64,000 nucleotides of DNA from Daucus carota subsp. sativus (lineage: Eukaryota; Streptophyta; Magnoliopsida; Apiales; Apiaceae). Made by a program: the position numbers and the translations under genes. The stretch is taken from NCBI RefSeq assembly GCF_001625215.2, contig NC_030383.2, forward strand, positions 43,024,380-43,088,379, read 5' to 3'. Below, piece after piece: positions 57,120-64,000 of the stretch. Position 1 is the first letter of the stretch. Every line of letters begins with the position of its first letter. The notes beneath the pieces were generated by a model that was not told the DNA's origin, did no database searches, and saw only the letters and a program-made list of their open reading frames with translations.

Positions 57120-58440
57120 TATCACAAAATCATTGTTTTCCATATAAAACATATCTATAATCATTACTAATATAATGACTCCACTGTAGAACCATATCTA
57201 CAATTCTGTTTCATTATAAAAGCAAATTACAGCAATTCTAATTGACTCTGTTACTGAATCATTGTCTTTCACAAAAAACATAGCTCTGAGGATTACTAAT
57301 ACAATTACTCTATTGTAGAACCAGTTAAACATTTCTGATAATCTTACAAAACAAAAAAACAACAAATCAAATTGACTCTACCACAGAATCCTTTTTTTTC
57401 ACATAACACATAGCTGTCAGGATTACTGATGAAATGACTCCAGTGTTGAACCAGATCTAAAGTCCTGATGCTTTCAAAAAAACAAATTACAACATATTAC
57501 ATAGACTCTATCACAGAATCATTTGTTTTTCACATAATACCTAGCTCTGAGGATTTCCAATCTAATGACTCTACTTTAGAACCAGTTCTACATTCCTGAT
57601 GCTTTCAAATAACCAAATTACAACAAATCAAATTGACTCTACCACAGAATCCTTTTTTTTTCACACAACACATAGCTGTCAGGATTACTGATGAAATGAC
57701 TCCAGTGTAGAACCAGATCTAGAGTCCTGATGCTTTCAAAAAAACAAATTACAACATATTACATTGACTCTATCACAGAATCATTTGTTTTTCACATTAT
57801 ACCTAGCTCTGAGGATTTCTAATCTAATGACTCTACTGTAGAACCTGTTCTACATTCCTGATGCTTTCAAATAACCAAATTACAACAAATCAAATTGACT
57901 CTATCACAGAAACATTGTTTTACACATAACACATAGCTGTCAGGATTACTGATGAAATGACTCCACTGTAGAACCAGATCTAGAGTCCTGATGCTTTCAA
58001 AAAAACAAATTACAACATATTACATTGACTCTATCACAGAATCATTTGTTTTTCACATTATACCTAGCTCTGAGGATTTCTAATCTAATGACTCTACTGT
58101 AGAACCTGTTCTACATTCCTGATGCTTTCAAATAACCAAATTACAACAAATCAAATTGACTCTATCACAGAAACATTGTTTTACACATAACACATAGCTG
58201 TCAGGAATACTGATGAAATGACTCCACTGTAGAACCAGATCTAAAGTCCTGATGCTTTCACAAAAACAAATTACAATATATTACATTGACTCTATCACAG
58301 AATCATTTGTTTTTCACATAATACCTAGCTCTGAGGATTTCTAATCTAATGACTCTACTGTAGAACCAGTTCTACATTCCTGATGCTTTTGACAAAAGTG
58401 AAGCATATTCAAATTGACTCTATAGCTTAATAAATTATAG
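57120..58440. repeat. About 130-bp monomers arranged as 261-bp dimers (intron 1 of the Ulp1 gene)
   Basis: TAGCTGTCAGGA starts at 57411, 57673, 57934 and 58195 (steps 262, 261, 261). Between them lies a sister unit starting TAGCTCTGAGGA. Both types share AATGACTCCA/TACTGTAGAACC, CCTGATGCTTTCAAA and ATTGACTCTATCACAGAA. More diverged monomers extend left to about 57120, for about ten in all. They sit in the first intron of the right-end gene. Confidence 0.9.
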
Positions 58441-58725
58441 AATCATTATGTTAATTAGGTATTAATGATTAAACACTTAATATATCTGTGTTTCTATAAT
58501 AGAATCATAGCTTCTTAAACCTAAACTTATAAATTCCTTAATCGACTCGATTTTAGAAGCATAAACACACATGCAACATCAAATCAAAGTCAAATCAAGC
58601 TCAAATTATAACAAAACATTCGCAAAATTATTATGCCGAGGTTCTATTACAGAATCAGTAAAAACATTACAATCGAGTGTAAAAACAAGCTGAAATCGTC
58701 AATTTCGGTTACCTTTTCCCAGCAT

Positions 58726-60135
<1,410 letters not shown>

Positions 60136-60137
60136 TA

Positions 60138-60351
60138 TTATATAAAAGGAAGTGTATGTATGGGCTTAACTGGAACCATAGAAAATGTATATGGACTTTC
60201 TCCCAATGGGCTTTGGTAGTGGTAACTGGTAATGAAATGTGGCATGTGCGAGTATTATCTAGTGAACGTGGTTCCACGTGGCAGTGTGTGAGTCGATTCG
60301 CTGTGAGAGCTTAACTGCCTCACTGACCAAGAACCATCTGCTCTCTAACTA
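60138..60351 (+). promoter_or_regulatory. Promoter and non-coding first exon of the PTST-like gene
   Basis: TTATATAAAAGG at 60138-60149 is a good TATA box. A palindromic G-box CCACGTGG lies at about 60271-60278. A donor CTA|GTAAGTG at 60351/60352 would end a 5' untranslated exon, since the first ATG of the coding frame is only at 61318. The start of transcription is inferred. Confidence 0.5.
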
Positions 60352-60869
60352 GTAAGTGTTTTCTGTACTCATCAGTATGTTTAACATTGTTTAAGTGTAT
60401 GTTTTTTGTGGATTATGTTTGTTGTTTGAGTAATTGTCTATCTGAAATACATGATTTGAAAATGTGTGTGAGCAATTTCATTCTCAAGATCATTTTTGCG
60501 AATACTTGTTTCAATCCTTGAATTTAATTGATGATGCTAGCTTTACAGGTTCCCAATTTATTTGAGGGAGTTATAATTGCAACACAGTTCATTTGATATA
60601 TCCTTCAAAAATCCTGTTTTCTTATAGGGTAATAGTACTATTAGGTGGTTTTGAATCTGTTATAAGTTTGACTTCAATACCAGGGAGCGGAAGCAGATTA
60701 GAATGCCGGACTTGGCCAGTTTCAGTATTCGAATCCTGAAAAAAATGATAAGAAGATATGGTTTAGGAGAATGCATTATCATGAGTAAATAAACAAGTAT
60801 TTGACCCTAAAGCTGCTTAGCTACTTGAGTTCGATGTAATTTTTTGTAAATCATTGTACGAGTCGTAAA

Positions 60870-61045
60870 GTCCAGGGTAGGGTGACCTTTTGCTCGCAAT
60901 TCACACCAGTGTTAATACTTTATACCTTATGTGAAGCTCCTTTCTCTTTAGTCTTGAAGTCGAGGGTGGGTGACCTTTTGCCGCCAATTTACACTAGTAT
61001 TAGTACCTTATACCTCCTGTGAAGCTCCTTTTTCTTAGTTAATTT
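60870..61045. repeat. Tandem duplication of about 90 bp in intron 1
   Basis: Two adjacent copies of a unit with GTCCAGGGT.GGGTGACCTTTTG, CCAATT.ACAC.AGT.TTA and GTGAAGCTCCTTT, differing at several positions. It is intronic and has no coding consequence. Confidence 0.8.
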
Positions 61046-61317
61046 AAAAGAAATCGCCTAACTACTATGTATACTATGCAGTTCAATGAATGCATTATTA
61101 ACATTGTGAAGAACTGTTATTATAAGTGTTTCATTTCACAGATACTGCTTCTTGGTTTCTACTTCAATTTGTTAGTGCTTCAATCGTTTGCTTTTTGGTC
61201 TTATAATGTTTGCTGTATAGGTACTCTGTCACTTATTTTATTAACATATATTTCAAGCCTTTTATTTTTTGGATTCTAACATGAAAATATTCTTTTTTTG
61301 GCAATAGAATATAAATC

Positions 61318-63700
61318 ATGGATTGTCATGCAGTTTCTCTGGGAAAGATTATCTTTTTGTCAAGGTAATTTTAACTTTAGGATTTCAAAAATCGATATGA
61401 TTATGCTATGTACAGTGTGTATGTTTCCTGAATCCATCATTTGATCGTTCTTCTTTTTTCTTTTTTTTTGGAATTTCTGTACTCTATTTAGTATCTCATA
61501 GAAGAACAATTGCAGATCGAGATTGGTGTTTAGAATTTTGTTTACTATCAGTCTATCATTAGGGACACTTATACTTTATTCCTATTTTAGAATCTCTACC
61601 AGTTCCATTTATTTTTTCTTCTTAACAAACTTACATTTACATTAAACCTTGAATGTCTGCGTAGACAACTTGTGAATTATGATATGAATCTGTTTCCTTG
61701 AGTGCTTGCTGTAAACGCATATCATAGGTTCAGTTTGAATTATGGTATGAATATGTTCTCTTGAGTGCTTGGAGTTTTCCACGCATATCATAGGTTCAGT
61801 TGACTCATGTTTATATACATAGTTGGGTTTTATAACTCCGCATACATATTTTCTCATTTTGCTTCAGTAGAGATATTAAAATTTTCTAAACAAACTGAGA
61901 AAATATTTACCGGAGTTATAGAATAGTGTTGGGTAATGAACAAAATGTTATAGTTTGATTTCTACTTTAAGCTTTGTAAATACGGTAAAAAATAATTCTC
62001 TTTTCAATAATTATTACATACATATCCTGGGAGGCATTGAGATCTTAAGTTTCAGTAGGAAATATAGATATCAACATGTATGCCAGCAATGTGGTTTATA
62101 AATATTTTTACTTTACTTCGTGCAGTCAATGTTCTAAAAAAAGTGCTCCAAGGGTTTTATGGCCAATGCAAAAGCTGAATATGGGATACCTCAACAGACA
62201 TAAATATATGCCATATTTGTACCAATATTCCGAGGGGAGACTGTCTATTCACCATAGCTCTTGGCAAACATGTTGCACACATGTTATTCTAGAGGGGGAA
62301 TATTCATCTCCACGAGCTGCAAATAGTTCAAATCCGATGCATGTTGATGAGTTTGATGTGGAAGAGGTTCTTTCACAACCATTGGGCAGTGCTGAGGTGG
62401 GTACAAATTATACAATATAGCCTTCTTTATAATTTTATTGTAAGGAATGATACTGTTCATGTTTTTTTCTGCCCAAACTCAAATCCAGGGATATATCTTC
62501 GATCTGCTATTACTTTAAATCCGTGAGATATTTCTGTTTCCCACCTTTAAGTTCTTTAAAGAGAAAAGTTCAATATTGTAAGTCTGCAAAGACACAAGGC
62601 ACATGACTAAAAGTGATGCCTACATTTGAAAACATGCTTACATATACACATACAATCATATGAGTTTTCAGTTTAGCTCTTTGTTTGGTTGGAAAGAATG
62701 AACTGAAAATATTTGAAGAAAGATTTAAAGTGAAAGAGAAGTAAAAAAAATTGTGCCAATTGCCTCTATAATATTTGTTAAAAATGTGAGCATTGAGATT
62801 GGTGGGATTGGCCTCTAGTTTAAATTTGTGGACTTAAGGGAGGATGAAATGAAAATCATATATAATTACCTACCAATTAGTATGAAGTTATAAATATCAT
62901 GGCATTTCCATTCTGTTTTGTTCCTTTCATCCAGTCAGAGCGTATAGGAAGTTTAACAAGTCGCAAGTCACAGTTAAATACTTGACAAGTAGTGATGTAC
63001 AGAACTAAATTTTGCAATAACTATTGGGAATTGCCTCTGGCCATTCAAGCCTTACCTCGTATGCCTCTTCCCTTGCCATCTGTGCGTTAAGTCATCATCC
63101 ATCAATCCTCATGTATATCAACTCTCAACTCAAGCCAAAACACACATCTCATCCAGGGGGCCTGCTTTAGGAAAATGTGATGTGCTAAAACTGAGATAGC
63201 ATGAAGTATGAAACTTGTATCTGGTTGACTTCAAATCAGCTGCTTTTTTATGTATTCTATAATTAATCTGTCAATTGTGTAGTTTTTGTTGTTGGTACAT
63301 GTCACATAAGGAGTGGAAATTGATTTAATTGAGCCATTAAAATGCTGTGCTATATACGGGCTTCCATTAAACCCTTATATGAATTACACTCAATTGTCAT
63401 TGCATCAGGATACACTCTACAGATCTAAATTATTTGTATAGAATATTATATTTAATCTTTACTTGTTTTCGGAATCATTGATGTTCTTGCTTCGTTTTCT
63501 GGATCCCGTAATGGCACTTGTTTTTTTTTTTCCATTAAAGTCTCCATCTGGCTAATGGATAAATATATATGATTATTAGTATATTGGCTAATAATTCCAT
63601 TTTCTAGCAGTTAAAATTGTTAATGGCTGATTCTGATAGAGCAAAGCTTATCTCTAAACTAAGTGAAGCCAATCGACATAATCGTTTCCTCAAGCGACAG
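61318..63700 (+). CDS. PTST-like protein (starch synthesis scaffold), 5' part of gene
   Basis: Coding exons visible: 61318-61364, 62126-62396 and 63608-63700, with GT-AG borders and matching phases (a split AG|T serine joins exons 1 and 2). The gene runs past the end of the window. The start MDCHAVSLGKIIFLS and a serine-rich, basic stretch fit a plastid transit peptide. Exon 3 (LLMADSDRAKLISKLSEANR, HNRFLKRQ) matches, from memory, the coiled coil that precedes the CBM48 starch-binding domain of PROTEIN TARGETING TO STARCH. PTST brings granule-bound starch synthase to starch granules. The CBM48 is not in the window, so the call rests on the coiled coil and gene structure. Confidence 0.6.
61665..61805. 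repeat. Tandem duplication of about 70 bp in intron 2
   Basis: Two copies of GTGAATTATGATATGAAT / TTGAATTATGGTATGAAT ... CTTGAGTGCTTG ... ACGCATATCATAGGTTCAGTT, between coding exons 1 and 2 of the PTST-like gene. Confidence 0.8.
62397..63607. other. Intron 3 of the PTST-like gene
   Basis: About 1.2 kb between coding exons; AT-rich with no recognisable element. Downstream of the last visible exon (63701-64000) nothing else can be assigned. Confidence 0.5.
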
Positions 63701-64000
63701 GTATGCAATACCTTCTTTTTGTTTCCTTGATACTTAAAGAAATTTTGTGTTTGCTAACTATACAATTTTGTAACCACATATAGTTTCTAGTAATCTAGTT
63801 AAAGTCAATATGTCCCTATGTCCAATAGATCTTCTCATTACTCTCCAACCCAAAACAGGCAAACATCCACATTTCTTTCTAGTAAAGACTTGGCCAATTT
63901 TATCAAGTAAATATGTTTTGTTCTTTATATGTGCTTCAAATTTTGAAAAAAACACATTTAGACAAACTGTATATTTCAAAAAAGAAGCTGGCAGAGCCTG

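Larger units (their letters stand above)
51166..58725 (-). pseudogene. Multi-exon gene joining two Ulp1-type protease domains; C-terminal part broken
   Basis: Exons (minus strand): 58725-58713, 57004-56866, 56792-56593, 56506-56375, 56288-56099, 56016-55896, 55805-55611, 55517-55282, 54732-54013, 53922-53782, 53705-53643, 53493-53338, 53256-53105, 53008-52660, 52349-52172, 52045-51914, 51810-51676, 51581-51394 and 51291-51166. Phases match across the exons between 56792 and 52660, including where the two halves meet (55896/55805). Domain 1: FVPICQSNHW, LLLDSLQ and VPQQDDGEKCGYCVLYYM give the His-Asp-Gln-Cys set of Ulp1 SUMO proteases. The middle (54732-53782) is the DUF1985-like region usual before Ulp1 in such MULEs. 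Domain 2: FFPIFSGTHFYLICF, DIIDNR, ECMFVMHHMETYMG. A TAA at 52681, an unresolved phase at 52349 and a frameshift near 51475 break domain 2. The exon 2-3 join is also unresolved. Confidence 0.62.

Overview
This window is plant nuclear DNA, probably from a eudicot. The evidence is GT-AG introns, AT-rich intergenic DNA, chromovirus-type Ty3/gypsy elements primed by initiator-methionine tRNA, a Stowaway-type MITE, plant hAT, CACTA, MULE and L1-type elements, and two host genes of plant-specific families. I cannot name the species; an asterid such as an Apiaceae is a guess. Most of the window is mobile DNA. Only about 33.0-34.1 kb and 60.2-64.0 kb look like ordinary host genes.

Left third (1-27.7 kb), a nested cluster. 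A Helitron-like element was hit by a chromodomain Ty3/gypsy element (5-bp target duplication TTAAG). The block 'flank + Helitron + LTR' is present twice: at 784-3493, leading into a broken full-length element (3494-9462), and at 9822-12535, where only a solo LTR remains. A 681-bp TRIM sits in the 3' LTR at 8492-9172 (duplication GTACC). An 8-kb internally deleted gypsy relative splits the solo LTR at 12536-20539 (duplication ATCCC) and carries the same Stowaway MITE in both of its LTRs. The solo LTR closes at 20561, followed by the Helitron CTAG end. A decayed L1-type LINE on the minus strand (20965-27694) follows, itself split by a non-autonomous hAT (25322-27063, 8-bp duplication CATGTGAC).

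Middle (27.7-36.2 kb). A MULE-type MITE with a 9-bp duplication, a possible SINE head, a CACTA-like non-autonomous element, a 165-aa C2-domain (CAR-like) host gene on the minus strand, and a small TIR element with gene-like cargo.

Giant element (36,261-59,031). A roughly 22.8-kb Mutator-like element lies inside a (TA)n microsatellite with imperfect terminal inverted repeats. From the left end inward runs a four-exon 833-aa FAR1/MULE transposase that looks intact. From the right end inward runs a long gene whose exons encode two separate Ulp1-type cysteine protease domains. Between them are a multi-exon plant-transposon-protein gene with in-frame stops and duplicated exons, and two small convergent ORFs with clear TATA boxes. 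Its non-coding parts hold four kinds of tandem array, including a 201-bp satellite whose unit folds into a 29-bp-arm hairpin capped by telobox sequences, and a recurring short-word vocabulary (CTGATGA, CAGGA, AGAATCAT).

Right end (59.2-64.0 kb). Degenerate AT-rich DNA, then the 5' part of a gene resembling PTST (PROTEIN TARGETING TO STARCH), running off the window.

The most interesting observations are: (1) the gypsy LTRs carry an array of matches to the plant snRNA upstream sequence element (RTCCCACATCG), each followed at 30-32 bp by a TATA box, six of them antisense; (2) the giant microsatellite-embedded MULE with its apparent double-Ulp1 gene; and (3) the telobox hairpin satellite inside it.
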